Positions 26,401-35,122 of a stretch of 64,000 bases of DNA are shown one piece after another. The stretch's first letter is position 1, and each line of letters opens with the position of its first letter. Position numbers and translations under genes: made by a program. The notes below the pieces were generated by a model, which searched no databases, had not been told where the DNA came from, and saw nothing but the letters and a program-made list of their open reading frames with translations. Source of the stretch: Chryseosolibacter sp036402075 (lineage in GTDB: Bacteria > Bacteroidota > Bacteroidia > Cytophagales > Cyclobacteriaceae); contig DASWTP010000141.1 in NCBI GenBank assembly GCA_036402075.1, positions 7,783 through 71,782 of the forward strand, in the 5' to 3' direction.

Positions 26401-26738
26401 TAGCTATCAGTTCTTCCAAGAGGCGAATACGTTGCCGACAAGTTAGCACCAACAAAAGATGCTCTTACGAGATGTCCTTTAATCGCATTGGACGCATCGG
26501 GCTTCAGGTGCTCATGCGTCTTCAAATGATTCGCCTCAAGCTGCGATTTATCGATGAGCTGATACGCGAAATAACCTGCGCCAATCCGCATTTGCCCGCC
26601 TGGAACTAACGCCCCAAAATGGACATCGTGGCTCCATTGGTTTTTGTTTTCGACAAAAGTCAGCGATGCCTCCTGCGCACTTACTGTGGAAGCAGCGAAC
26701 AGGATGACAATTGCGAGAAAAACACCTTGCCTGATCAT
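23445..26738 (-). CDS. Giant SBBP/PKD protein with gliding-type (type B) T9SS tail
   Basis: 1097-aa secreted protein with a signal peptide ending VSA before Q. An N-terminal domain of the sort found before SBBP propellers (FVENKNQWSHDVHFGA, about 25-240) is followed by repeated blades (about 255-740) with recurrent LGG motifs (ATHLGGSGPES, STYLGGSEND, SNYLGGDETD). Next come PKD-like domains (about 775-1000; WTMGDGTF, YFDFGDGTT). The C-terminal 85 residues are the gliding-motility-type sorting domain: VPNVITPGVDDDIND, AYNRWGRILF, ELASGVYYYDV. Likely a surface adhesin or scaffold exported through T9SS. It is monocistronic. Confidence 0.92.
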   Translation of the reverse strand: MIRQGVFLAIVILFAASTVSAQEASLTFVENKNQWSHDVHFGALVPGGQMRIGAGYFAYQLIDKSQLEANHLKTHEHLKPDASNAIKGHLVRASFVGANLSATYSPLGRTDSYSNFYLGKDPKRWASHAYGYTGILYNDIYPGIGLKIYSVGENLKYDYIVSPWSDPSQIVVRYEGAENLLLDNGNLYIKTTLGDLIEKRPVAWQIIDGKKVHVDVSYSLNVDLVTFCFPDGYDPCYELIVDPLLIFSTYSGSTADNWGSTATPGEHGNLYSAGVTSQSLGGAFPATPGAFQRLSGGDWDIGILKYDSLGKKLLYATHLGGSGPESPHSLVMNSNEELIVLGTTSSSDFPTSAGAFLREFQGGEADNHVVSYFAGCDIFISRFNRDGSVMLASTYLGGSENDGLNIQGSELVKNYGDQLRGDVITDNEGNVYISSVTASEDFPMVNGFHDEYNGGLTDALVVKMTPDLSQIVWSNYLGGDETDAAYSIKLDKDNNLFVAGGTNSEDFPYSDFHFPKNAYDSTWNGDVDGWMVKLQSDGKRILNATYTGRDLFDQVYFLDLNTAEEVYVYGQTTSTSFPITAGIYNKPRSGQFLQKFRNDLSAIEFSTVFGSGRVTPDISPTAFLVNDCGIIYMSGWAGGVLNRFVGGWNTNSLGLQVSDDAFQRNTSGNDFYFIVLYDDAKKFLYGTFLGGNQSFTHVDGGTSRFDKRGTVYHAVCAGCRAGTGFPKSDFPTTPGAWSRTNASPNCNNAAFKFDLSSLRAIIRTNSPKRNFPGQNHVCMPDKLMFENKSIGGEIHEWTMGDGTFYSRRDTAAFVHEYKKEGTFLVKLKIIDERTCKGIDSTSTYVTVDRRVGKGPADDDICFGEQYRLNASGGSSYSWTNDDGSFTSTLGQPVVSPKDTTSYFVTITEATGCVTKDTVKLNVIPGINPTFEFNRMSSCSGKLLLGVKSSTDSLEADDIVYFDFGDGTTSDEEETTHEFENEGVFKVRLVTNRVDCVVEQIEEIPMFRIVVPNVITPGVDDDINDFLTVQLGDTPGVTPSQYGIKVSLTAYNRWGRILFHDDDYQYNWPNEELASGVYYYDVKVEGYSECKSWVHIIN

Positions 26739-26904
26739 TTCACGAATGAAAAAAGGTACACGTCATTCAGCCCAATACCTACGATTGTTCCGCGACAATT
26801 TGACCGATAGTGTTAGTTACTTTTCGTTGAAAAAGGGAACCGCTGCAAAAAATTATTCACGGAAAAACTTTTTCGCGGAAGGCAAGATAACGAAAAACAT
26901 GCAC

Positions 26905-29472
26905 TTAACTTTCTTTGCGAAGCACCTGGAGCGGTGGTGTACTGATTACTTCGCGAGAGTTAAACCAGCCGATTGCAATTGTCAGAATGATTACCCCCAA
27001 TCCGATAGTCAAAAGCTCAAGCCAATCAAATGCGAAGGTGATCTCAAAGAAAAATTTCGTGAGCAGCCATCCCCCGCCCAGCGACAAGATCATTCCGGTG
27101 AGCGCTGAAAACAACCCCAGGTATGCATACTCAATTAACGTAATCTGGGTGATCTGTCGTGTTCGTGCTCCAACCGTTCGCAACAATACGTTTTCTTTGA
27201 TTCTCACAAACTTGCTGTTGATTACTGCTCCGGCCAGGACAACCAGGCCGGTAATGATGCTGAACAGCGCGAGGAACCGGATGATCAATCCAAGTTTGTT
27301 AAACAATTCGTTCACCGTGCTGAGGATCAATCGTAAATCGATCAACGATACGTTCGGGAATTGCATCACCAGCGCCTGCTGAAAAGCGTTTGCCTGGTTT
27401 TGGTCGTTGATGCGCGTAGCCGTAACGAAGATCTGGGGCGCTGCTTCGAGCACACTGTCTGGAAACACGAAAATGAAATTGGGAGGATCTTTTGGCCAGT
27501 CAACTTTTCGAACTCCCCCGATGTACGCCTTCACGGGCACTCCCTGAACATCGAACACCAGCGAATCACCGAGCTTCACTTCCAGGTTTTCTTCCATCCC
27601 CTCGGAGATCGTGACGAATACGGAGTCTCCAACACTGCTCTTATACTGGATCTTTCCCTTGATCAATTCTTCGGAATGATGGAGCGAATCCCGATAGGTG
27701 ATCCGATACTCGCGGGTCAACGCCCAGTTCGGAATTTTATCGGTGGTATCGCGTTGCAGCGAGTCAATGCTTCTGCCTTTAAGCTGGCTAAGCCGGCAGG
27801 TAATAATTGGCACAACCTGATTTACTTTGAGCTTGTTGTCCTCCATCAATTTCACAACCCCGTCTTTCTGCGAAGGCTGGATATCGAAGAGGATCGTGTT
27901 GCTTTGATTTTCCTGCCCGGTAAATTCAACCTGGCTCAACATACTCTGCTCAACAATATTGAGGGTCGAGATGATGAAGGCGCCCAGCCCGATGGTGACC
28001 ATAAGCACCCTGGTTTGATTGTTGGGCCGAAACAGGCTCGAGAGGGAATGACGCCAGATGAATCCTGCCTTATGCGGAAAAAACTTCCGAACTATCATCA
28101 ACAGCGCAATTGCGACCAGCGTCAGGCATGCCAGCGCGCCAACGAGCCCGAGAAAGAACATCAGGCCTGTCATGATGCTTTTGGTCTGTAAAGCAGCAAA
28201 TGCAATGGGGAATAATGCAATGAGGACAATCGCGGTGATCTTCGTCTTTGAATACACACGCACGGGTTGTGAGTCTGTGCGCAAAACCGTGAGTGGTGGA
28301 ACGAACCGAACGCCAACAAGCGGTAAAATTGAAAAGAGAACTGATACAACCGTCCCAATAATTAATCCGAGCAAAAGCGACTGCCACGAGATCATGAAGG
28401 TTAACTCAAACGGAATCACTCCCTTGAGAAAATACGGGATGAGTTGCTGAATACCCACACCCAGAAAAGAACCGATGACACTTCCGATAACGCCAAGCAA
28501 GAAAATCTGGATAAAGAAAATATTGAATGCCTGCCACCCGGAGGATCCAACGCATCGGAGTACGGCAACCTCCTCGCGCTTTTCCCGGGCATAAATATGA
28601 ACTGAACTGGCGACACCAATGCAACCCAGGATGAGTGCAATAAATGCGAGCAATGAAAAGAACCGATAAATAGACTGAAAGCCCTCACCTAATCCCTCTT
28701 TGCGCCCCTCAACGGTTTCAAGTGAGTACCCATGCTTCCGTAGAACAGGCCGAATCTTTTCAACTGTTGCGGTCTTTTGTTTTTCGGAATAGATCTTGAA
28801 ATATTGCTTGTAGCTCACACGGCTTCCGAATTGCACCAGCCCCGTTGAATCGAGCTGATCAAGCGAAATGTAAACGGAGGGCGTGAAGGTCGTCATGATG
28901 CCTCCTCCTCCCGGGATCTTTTTAACGATACCGGAAACTTTAAATACGGAGTTCCCGATCCGGATAGAATCGTCTGAGCTCACTTCATACTGGCTGGCGA
29001 GTGTCTCATCAAGCATTGCAAACTTGCCAGTTTTCACCTTACGGTATGCGTTGGCAGGCTGTGTTTCTATCTCACCGTAGAAGGGAAAATTTCCTCGTAA
29101 TGCCACCAGCCGGATCAGGCGCGACTGATTGTTGTGAAGAAACAGCACCATGGAAGCCATATCGGCTTCCGATGCTTGCGGATACTTCAGGGAATCGAAG
29201 AGTGCCGTTACTTCAGGGACGAATTTTTTGTCACCATTCACGACTACGTCTGCGCCAAGCAGCTCCTTAGCGTTGTTATCAATGTCTGCCTGCAATGATT
29301 GATTCAATGAATCCAGTGCGACTACTGCGGCAATCCCTGTAATCAGCGAAGCAGTGAACAAGACCAGCCTTGAGTAGTTATGCCGCGCGTCACGCCATGC
29401 CATGCGCCAAACCCAGCCGTCTGTAAAAATGGTTTTCGCCTTGCGCTTAATCTTAATGATGTACTCGATCAT
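26905..29472 (-). CDS. ybbP: YbbP-like FtsX-family ABC transporter permease
   Basis: 855-aa inner-membrane permease with two FtsX/MacB-type units. The N-terminus (RMAWRDARHNYSRLVLF) leads to the first helix and a large periplasmic domain (about 60-250), then helices around 265-460, a second periplasmic domain (about 510-690) and a C-terminal three-helix FtsX unit ending TPPLQVLRKES. This layout matches YbbP. The ATPase gene is 12 bases upstream, and a TesA-like esterase is divergent, reproducing the E. coli tesA-ybbA-ybbP neighbourhood. Probably a mechanotransmission-type system acting on envelope lipids or lipoproteins, by family inference. Confidence 0.9.
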   Translation of the reverse strand: MIEYIIKIKRKAKTIFTDGWVWRMAWRDARHNYSRLVLFTASLITGIAAVVALDSLNQSLQADIDNNAKELLGADVVVNGDKKFVPEVTALFDSLKYPQASEADMASMVLFLHNNQSRLIRLVALRGNFPFYGEIETQPANAYRKVKTGKFAMLDETLASQYEVSSDDSIRIGNSVFKVSGIVKKIPGGGGIMTTFTPSVYISLDQLDSTGLVQFGSRVSYKQYFKIYSEKQKTATVEKIRPVLRKHGYSLETVEGRKEGLGEGFQSIYRFFSLLAFIALILGCIGVASSVHIYAREKREEVAVLRCVGSSGWQAFNIFFIQIFLLGVIGSVIGSFLGVGIQQLIPYFLKGVIPFELTFMISWQSLLLGLIIGTVVSVLFSILPLVGVRFVPPLTVLRTDSQPVRVYSKTKITAIVLIALFPIAFAALQTKSIMTGLMFFLGLVGALACLTLVAIALLMIVRKFFPHKAGFIWRHSLSSLFRPNNQTRVLMVTIGLGAFIISTLNIVEQSMLSQVEFTGQENQSNTILFDIQPSQKDGVVKLMEDNKLKVNQVVPIITCRLSQLKGRSIDSLQRDTTDKIPNWALTREYRITYRDSLHHSEELIKGKIQYKSSVGDSVFVTISEGMEENLEVKLGDSLVFDVQGVPVKAYIGGVRKVDWPKDPPNFIFVFPDSVLEAAPQIFVTATRINDQNQANAFQQALVMQFPNVSLIDLRLILSTVNELFNKLGLIIRFLALFSIITGLVVLAGAVINSKFVRIKENVLLRTVGARTRQITQITLIEYAYLGLFSALTGMILSLGGGWLLTKFFFEITFAFDWLELLTIGLGVIILTIAIGWFNSREVISTPPLQVLRKES

Positions 29473-29484
29473 GACGGGATGCGG

Positions 29485-30183
29485 TTAACGTGCGATCGAT
29501 GGGCTATAAATGTCCTGGATGAGTTTGCCACCTTTCATTCTCAAAATGCGCTGCGTGCGTTGCGCAAGATCGAGATTGTGGGTGACCAGGACGAGTGTTG
29601 TCCCCTGTTCTTTGTTCAATCCAAAAAGAAGCTCTGTGATGTGTGTGGCATTCTCCTCGTCCAGGTTTCCCGTGGGCTCGTCAGCGAATAAGATTTTCGG
29701 ATCGGTCATGAAGGCCCGCGCCATGGCCACACGCTGCTGCTCCCCTCCTGACAGTTGTGACGGATAATGATGAACCCGATCAGCAAGGCCTACGCGATGC
29801 AGCAGCTCTTTCGCCTTGTTCATTACATTACGTTCACCGCGAAGCTCCAGTGGCACCATGACATTCTCCAGGGCCGTTAATGTTGAGAGGAGCTGGAAGT
29901 TCTGAAACACAAACCCGACATATTGATTGCGGATATACGCCCGGTCGTCTTCGCTCATGTTATTTAGCTTGAACCCCATCAATGAAATAGTTCCAGATGA
30001 GGGAGTATCCAGACCTGCACACAGGCCAAGCAGCGTGGTCTTGCCGCTACCGGATGGACCGATAATGGAGATCGAATTACCCTGGTCGACTGCAAACGAG
30101 ATTTGGTCAAGAACGACCAGGTCTCTGTCGGCAGAACGGTAAATTTTTGTTAGATTTTCAGCCTGGAGTACGGTTTGTGACAT
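29485..30183 (-). CDS. ybbA: YbbA-like ABC transporter ATP-binding protein
   Basis: 232-aa cytoplasmic ATPase of the LolD/MacB/YbbA type. Walker A is GPSGSGKTTLL, the Q-loop VFQNFQLL, the signature LSGGEQQRVAMARA, Walker B ILFADEPTGNLD, and the switch His is in VLVTHNLDLA. It precedes the large permease by 12 bases and is transcribed away from the esterase gene; the 83-base divergent spacer must hold promoters for both. The pair forms a complete YbbAP-type half of a transporter. Confidence 0.93.
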   Translation of the reverse strand: MSQTVLQAENLTKIYRSADRDLVVLDQISFAVDQGNSISIIGPSGSGKTTLLGLCAGLDTPSSGTISLMGFKLNNMSEDDRAYIRNQYVGFVFQNFQLLSTLTALENVMVPLELRGERNVMNKAKELLHRVGLADRVHHYPSQLSGGEQQRVAMARAFMTDPKILFADEPTGNLDEENATHITELLFGLNKEQGTTLVLVTHNLDLAQRTQRILRMKGGKLIQDIYSPSIAR

Positions 30184-30266
30184 TTTTTTGAAATTCGGCT
30201 ACTAGAATAAATCGTTATTGCACGAAAATTGTTTCAGTAAATATAAATGTAAACTGAATTTGCTTC

Positions 30267-30875
30267 ATGGTCGTTAAGAAACTCCTCTTTATTGTGCTCG
30301 CGTTAACATTTCAGGCGGCTGATGCTCCGAAAACGATTTTGTTCTTTGGCGACAGTCTCACCGCGGGCTACGGCTTATCAACCGAAGAAGCATTTCCTGC
30401 ACAAGTTGAAAAGAAGCTGCTGAAGGACGGCAAAGCAGCAAAAGTGGTGAATGCGGGCCTGAGTGGAGAAACATCTGCCGGAGGTGTCTCCCGAATCGAC
30501 TGGATACTCAAACAGCCCGTGGACATCTTTATTCTGGAACTTGGGGCGAACGATGGCTTGCGAGGCCTGCCGATTGAACAGACCATCAAAAATCTTCAGA
30601 CGATCATTGACAAAGTCAAGGCTAAAAACCCGAAGGTCAAAATAGTGATCGCGGGCATGATGGTGCCGCCCAACCTCGGAGCCGATTATTCAACCCGATT
30701 CCAAAAGATCTTTCCTGACCTGGCAAAGAAAAACAATGCGACCTTGATCCCTTTTTTGCTTCAAGATGTGGCTGGGAATGAAAAACTAAACCTTTCAGAT
30801 GGCATTCATCCGAACCCGGAGGGCCATAAAATCGTTGCACAGAACGTGTTGAAAGCGATCTCACCTTTGATTTAA
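30267..30875 (+). CDS. tesA: TesA-like periplasmic SGNH esterase / lysophospholipase
   Basis: 202-aa SGNH hydrolase with a short signal peptide (MVVKKLLFIVLALTFQAADA). Block I is FFGDSLTAGYGL with the catalytic serine S30; block II glycine is in NAGLSGETSAGG; block III is LGANDGLRG; block V is DGIHPNPEGH with D178 and H181. TesA acts as a thioesterase, lysophospholipase or arylesterase in the periplasm. It is divergent from ybbA, as in E. coli, which strengthens the assignment of all three genes. Confidence 0.93.
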   Translation: MVVKKLLFIVLALTFQAADAPKTILFFGDSLTAGYGLSTEEAFPAQVEKKLLKDGKAAKVVNAGLSGETSAGGVSRIDWILKQPVDIFILELGANDGLRGLPIEQTIKNLQTIIDKVKAKNPKVKIVIAGMMVPPNLGADYSTRFQKIFPDLAKKNNATLIPFLLQDVAGNEKLNLSDGIHPNPEGHKIVAQNVLKAISPLI

Positions 30876-30940
30876 TTTTTTTCGCCTCCGTTTAAAATTA
30901 TTCATGGGTTCAATCGTCTCTACACGAATGACTGACCAAT

Positions 30941-31002
30941 GTCCACTGTCAACAGTCCACCCGTCCACAGCTTCTGTTGACTGTTGTCCGTTGACGGTGG
31001 AC
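30941..31002. repeat. Long imperfect inverted repeat before the MFS gene
   Basis: GTCCACTGTCAACAG (30941-30955) is mirrored by a right arm ending at 31002 whose reverse complement begins GTCCACCGTCAACGG (13 of 15 identical). A second exact pair, GTCAACAG (30948-30955) and CTGTTGAC (30974-30981), lies inside, and GTCCAC units also repeat directly. It ends 11 bases before the MFS start codon. Confidence 0.65.
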
Positions 31003-31013
31003 GCAAAACTCCA

Positions 31014-32222
31014 ATGAAAAACGAAAGACTACTCCTGCTGATTCTGGCTGCCGCAATGTTCACCCACATCATGGATTTCATGATCATGATGCCGCTGGGG
31101 CCTCAACTGATGCGAATCTTCGACATTACCCCTCAGCAGTTTTCTTTGCTCGTGGCTTCGTATACCATTACCGCAGGTGTATCAGGATTCGCGGCTGCGT
31201 TTCTCATCGACCGATACGATCGCAAGAAATCCCTGTTGTTTGTGTACATCGGATTTGCTCTGGGAACGCTGGCCTGCGCCTTCGCTCCAACGTATGCGAT
31301 ATTGCTCATCACACGATCCATGGCCGGGGCTTTCGGGGGTGTGCTGGGCGCCATCATCCTGGCGATCGTAAGTGACGCGGTACCGCTCGAAAGGCGAGCG
31401 CAAGGAATCGGGATGGTGATGGCTTCATTCGGTGTTGCCTCTGTGCTGGGTGTTCCGTTCGGATTATTTATCGCGACCAGGTCGTCATGGCATGCACCGT
31501 TTCTTCTGCTGGGAGGTTTGGCGGTGGTCATCACCTTGCTGATTATTGCATTCGTCCCCAGCATGACCAAGCACCTCAATGCAAACGGTCATTTGAGCCC
31601 CATGCAGGTGCTGCGGGAAATTTTTGGAAAACGTAACTCCAGGATCGGATTGACCTTTAGCTCCATTCTGATGCTGGGCCACTTCACCATTATTCCATTT
31701 GTCGCGCCTTATATGGTAGGAAACGTTGGATTCTCCGAATCGCAGCTTGCCTACATTTACCTCGTAGGCGGAGTGTGCACACTCTTCTTTTCTCCGTGGG
31801 TAGGAAAGATGGCTGACAAGCATGGCCGTCTGAAGATCTTCACGATTTTCGGATCACTGGTCATTATTCCAATTCTTGTGATTACGAACCTGGTACCAGT
31901 TCCAATTTGGGCGGCATTGATCATAGCGGCCATATTCTTCATTTTCAGTAACGGGCGAATGGTTCCTTCTACGACAATGGAGACGGCCATCATCAAGCCT
32001 GAGTTTCGCGGAAGTTACATGAGTATCCGGTCGTCCGTTCAGCAGCTGAGTTCAGGAATTGCCGCATTTATTGCCGGCTTGATCATCACTGAACAACCAT
32101 CGATTTTTGATCCACAGGCAAAGGCCCTCGTGAATTACAATTATGTTGGGATGATTGCCGTGTTCTTCAGCCTGGTGTCACTCTATGTGGCGAGGAAACT
32201 GACAGTGGCAACGAGCGCGTGA
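31014..32222 (+). CDS. MFS drug/sugar efflux transporter
   Basis: 402-aa major facilitator with about twelve helices, of the AraJ-like DHA1 type. Start ATG 31014 (MKNERLLLLILAAAMF). MMPLGPQLMRIFDI in helix 1 and the cytoplasmic loop IDRYDRKKSLL resemble motif A; GKMADKHGRLK is the matching loop of the second half. Substrate not identifiable. The ATG lies immediately after a long inverted repeat (30941-31002) that could fold over the leader mRNA. Convergent with the downstream permease gene. Confidence 0.88.
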   Translation: MKNERLLLLILAAAMFTHIMDFMIMMPLGPQLMRIFDITPQQFSLLVASYTITAGVSGFAAAFLIDRYDRKKSLLFVYIGFALGTLACAFAPTYAILLITRSMAGAFGGVLGAIILAIVSDAVPLERRAQGIGMVMASFGVASVLGVPFGLFIATRSSWHAPFLLLGGLAVVITLLIIAFVPSMTKHLNANGHLSPMQVLREIFGKRNSRIGLTFSSILMLGHFTIIPFVAPYMVGNVGFSESQLAYIYLVGGVCTLFFSPWVGKMADKHGRLKIFTIFGSLVIIPILVITNLVPVPIWAALIIAAIFFIFSNGRMVPSTTMETAIIKPEFRGSYMSIRSSVQQLSSGIAAFIAGLIITEQPSIFDPQAKALVNYNYVGMIAVFFSLVSLYVARKLTVATSA

Positions 32223-32290
32223 AAAACAGTTTTGTTTTGTGGTTACCAGGTGAACCCGCTCCACAAAAAACTACAGATTACAAACTGGTA

Positions 32291-33526
32291 TTACTCAAAG
32301 CGCAGCGACTCAATCGGATCTAGCTTCGAAGCCTTGCTTGCCGGATAATAACCGGAGATCAGCCCAACCACAACGCAGACAATCATGCCGAGCATCATTT
32401 CGAACCATGGAATGACAAAACCATCAATGCTCATCAGGCTGGCCAGCAGGTTGCCAATGAGAATACCGAGGATAACTCCGGTGATCCCGCCAAGAACGCA
32501 AACCACGATCGCCTCGACAACGAACTGCTGACGGATACGCAGCGGTGTCGCACCGAGTGCTTTCCGCACGCCTACTTCGCGCGTGCGCTCCGTTACCGAC
32601 ACCAGCATAATGTTCATCAGCGCAATTGACGCACCGAGGAGGGTAATAAATCCAATTCCAAATCCGGCAATTCGCAATCCACCGGTGATACTTTCCAATT
32701 CCTGCGCAAGTGTCTCGCTTTTTTCTATTTCGAAAGAATTCTCGCGACCAACCTGGTCACCACGAATTCTACGCATCAGTCCGGTAGCTTCGCCCATCGC
32801 ATAATCCATGCGCGCAGGGTCTGCAATACCCACTGTCATATCGTACCAAAGCCCGCGACCCTTCGCCATTTGATTGGCTTTAATGATTGGAATCACTACC
32901 ATGTTATCAAAGTTCTCCTCCGCGATATCGCCTTTTTCTTTCATCACCCCGATAATTTTAAACTGAGTTCCGAGGGTGCTGATTTCCTGGCCAATGACAT
33001 TACCTTTCTTCGGGAAAAGCTTCTCATAAATCTTGTAGCCGATCACGGCCACCTGGGTGCCATACTGCACTTCGATCTGCGAAAAGCCTCGTCCCTGGTA
33101 CATTTCAAGACCGTTAAGCGCGAAATATTCCTCGTTCGAACCAACTATACCGATGTTTGGGTTAGTTTTTTCCGACTTATGCTTTACCTCCGCCAGCCAC
33201 GAAACATATGTTGACAAGCTGATGGTGGACGGGACCTCGTATTGGTCGATAAACCGGAAGGCCTGGTTCATGGTGATCTGAGGATACGTTTTTTCGGTAA
33301 CGCCTTGCGAGCTGGATCCGCGGTTGGTTTTGCTTCTTACATCGAACGTGTTCACGCCCAGCGATGAAAGGCTTTCATTTACCGACTGCTCGATGCCTGA
33401 GATTGTGGTAAGCATGCCTACGAGGGCGGTAATTCCTATGGCGACAATCAGGGCAGTTAACACCGACCTGAGGAGGTTTGCCTTAATGGACCGAAGTCCC
33501 TCGCGAATATTCTCTAATAAATCCAT
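32291..33526 (-). CDS. MacB/FtsX-type ABC transporter permease
   Basis: 411-aa inner-membrane permease with the MacB architecture: one N-terminal helix (LRSVLTALIVAIGITALVG), a periplasmic core (about 45-275) and three C-terminal helices with the FtsX motif EVGVRKALGATPLRI. The end (YYPASKASKLDPIESLRFE) is typical of MacB permeases. No ATPase gene is adjacent, so its partner must be elsewhere. It begins at ATG 33526 and is divergent from the following secreted-protein gene. Likely exports an antibiotic, lipid or lipoprotein; substrate unknown. Confidence 0.9.
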   Translation of the reverse strand: MDLLENIREGLRSIKANLLRSVLTALIVAIGITALVGMLTTISGIEQSVNESLSSLGVNTFDVRSKTNRGSSSQGVTEKTYPQITMNQAFRFIDQYEVPSTISLSTYVSWLAEVKHKSEKTNPNIGIVGSNEEYFALNGLEMYQGRGFSQIEVQYGTQVAVIGYKIYEKLFPKKGNVIGQEISTLGTQFKIIGVMKEKGDIAEENFDNMVVIPIIKANQMAKGRGLWYDMTVGIADPARMDYAMGEATGLMRRIRGDQVGRENSFEIEKSETLAQELESITGGLRIAGFGIGFITLLGASIALMNIMLVSVTERTREVGVRKALGATPLRIRQQFVVEAIVVCVLGGITGVILGILIGNLLASLMSIDGFVIPWFEMMLGMIVCVVVGLISGYYPASKASKLDPIESLRFE

Positions 33527-33681
33527 AGGATTGAAACGAACGTTATACCCTAATACGTTGATAAAACAGGCTTAAATGTTACATCGGGGGCCTGATTTTT
33601 TATCAAAAATCTATATTTACCCGTTTTAACAGGAATTCAGCTTTTGAATAAGTAAATTTAATACATAAAGATTCGTTTACG

Positions 33682-34938
33682 ATGCGGTTTGCGGTTTTGT
33701 TGTTCATGGTTCTGATTGCCCGGGTAGCCTCGGCAAACTCAATCCTTATTCCGATGGATGGAAAACAGGCTAACCACCTCAAGGCTTACGGCATCGCCTA
33801 CTGGGTGCTGAAAAACGAGTTGGAAGTTGATTGGCTGCTCAACTATCGTGGAGGCAGCTTTATGATCAAGCACCACCCAGCCATTCAGAATGAGCTTGTC
33901 GTTAGGGGCGTCAGCTTCGAGGTGATCTCTGACGCGCAGGCAAACGAGATTCTCACTGAAATTGCAAGTCCGGCTGTGAACTATGACGTAATGAAGCTGG
34001 AAAAGTATCCGCGCATTGCAGTTTATTCACCAAAGTCAAAACAACCATGGGATGATGCGGTAACGCTGGTCCTTACGTATGCTGAAATACCTTACGACAT
34101 TATTTTCGATGACGAAGTAATGAGCGGATCACTGCCAAAGTACGACTGGCTTCACCTCCACCACGAAGATTTTACAGGCCAGTATGGCAAATTCTACAGC
34201 CAGTTCAGCAACATGCCGTGGTATGTGGAGCAAGTAAAAGAATCTGAAGACCTCGCACGAAAGCACGGCTTTCACAAAGTGTCCCAACTGAAGCTTGCCG
34301 TTTCAAAAAAGATTAAGGAGTTCGTCACCGGAGGGGGGTTTCTTTTCGCGATGTGTTCGGCAACCGACAGTTACGACATCGCGCTCGCTGCTGATGGTGT
34401 AGACATTTGCGAGAAGATGTACGATGGCGATCCGGCCGATCCGCAAGCTCAGGAAAAACTCAACTTTGAAAACACCCTGGCATTTACCGATTTCCGACTT
34501 GTTCGTGATCCGTATCAATATGAGTTCTCTGATATTGATAATAATCCGCAGGAACGGGGCATGCGCCAGGACAACGACTACTTCAGCATCTTCGAATTCT
34601 CGGCCAAATGGGATCCCATTCCAACCATGCTGACACAAAATCATACAAGGGTCATTTCCGGATTCTTCGGTCAGACTACCGGTTTCAAAAAACAACTTAT
34701 CAAACCTGATGTTGTGCTGATGGGAGAAAACAAAGAAATCAAGGAAGCGAAATACATTCACGGTGTGATGGGTAAAGGCTTCTGGACATTTTATGGTGGT
34801 CACGATCCGGAAGATTATCAGCATCAGGTGAATGAAGAACCTACTGACCTGAATCAACATCCCAATTCCCCGGGATACAGATTGATCCTAAATAATATCT
34901 TGTTTCCGGCTGCAAAAAAGAAAAAGCAGAAAACGTAA
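33682..34938 (+). CDS. Conserved secreted protein often labelled 'asparagine synthetase B'
   Basis: 418 aa with a signal peptide (MRFAVLLFMVLIARVASA). I recognise it as a Bacteroidetes family that carries the name asparagine synthetase B in many annotations, but no N-terminal Cys, Ntn amidotransferase or PP-loop motif of AsnB is present, and it is exported. One segment (KEFVTGGGFLFAMCSATDSY, with a Cys) resembles the nucleophile elbow of class I amidotransferase-like folds; it also has a His-rich WLHLHHEDF and a GGHDPEDYQH near the C-terminus that could bind metal. The lysine-rich end (KKKKQKT) is unusual. True activity unknown. Apparently monocistronic. Confidence 0.75.
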   Translation: MRFAVLLFMVLIARVASANSILIPMDGKQANHLKAYGIAYWVLKNELEVDWLLNYRGGSFMIKHHPAIQNELVVRGVSFEVISDAQANEILTEIASPAVNYDVMKLEKYPRIAVYSPKSKQPWDDAVTLVLTYAEIPYDIIFDDEVMSGSLPKYDWLHLHHEDFTGQYGKFYSQFSNMPWYVEQVKESEDLARKHGFHKVSQLKLAVSKKIKEFVTGGGFLFAMCSATDSYDIALAADGVDICEKMYDGDPADPQAQEKLNFENTLAFTDFRLVRDPYQYEFSDIDNNPQERGMRQDNDYFSIFEFSAKWDPIPTMLTQNHTRVISGFFGQTTGFKKQLIKPDVVLMGENKEIKEAKYIHGVMGKGFWTFYGGHDPEDYQHQVNEEPTDLNQHPNSPGYRLILNNILFPAAKKKKQKT

Positions 34939-35122
34939 TCTTTATCGCCTGGCGCAAAACGGTTCCAGACCGGTATGTACTCGTTCATGATAGTGCCTCA
35001 ACTACTACTTTTTGACTATTACACAAAAGCGATCACCCGAAAATTTGGCGAGTCTATTTTCTAATAACTCTGAATCGGCCGAAACGCCTGTGCTTTCTAG
35101 CTGAATTTTGCTAATTTCGATC

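Noticed and set aside
32223..32290. Bidirectional terminator between the convergent MFS and permease genes
   Set aside because: GTTTTGTGG and CCACAAAAAAC can pair but enclose an 18-base loop and lack a proper T-run; too weak to list.
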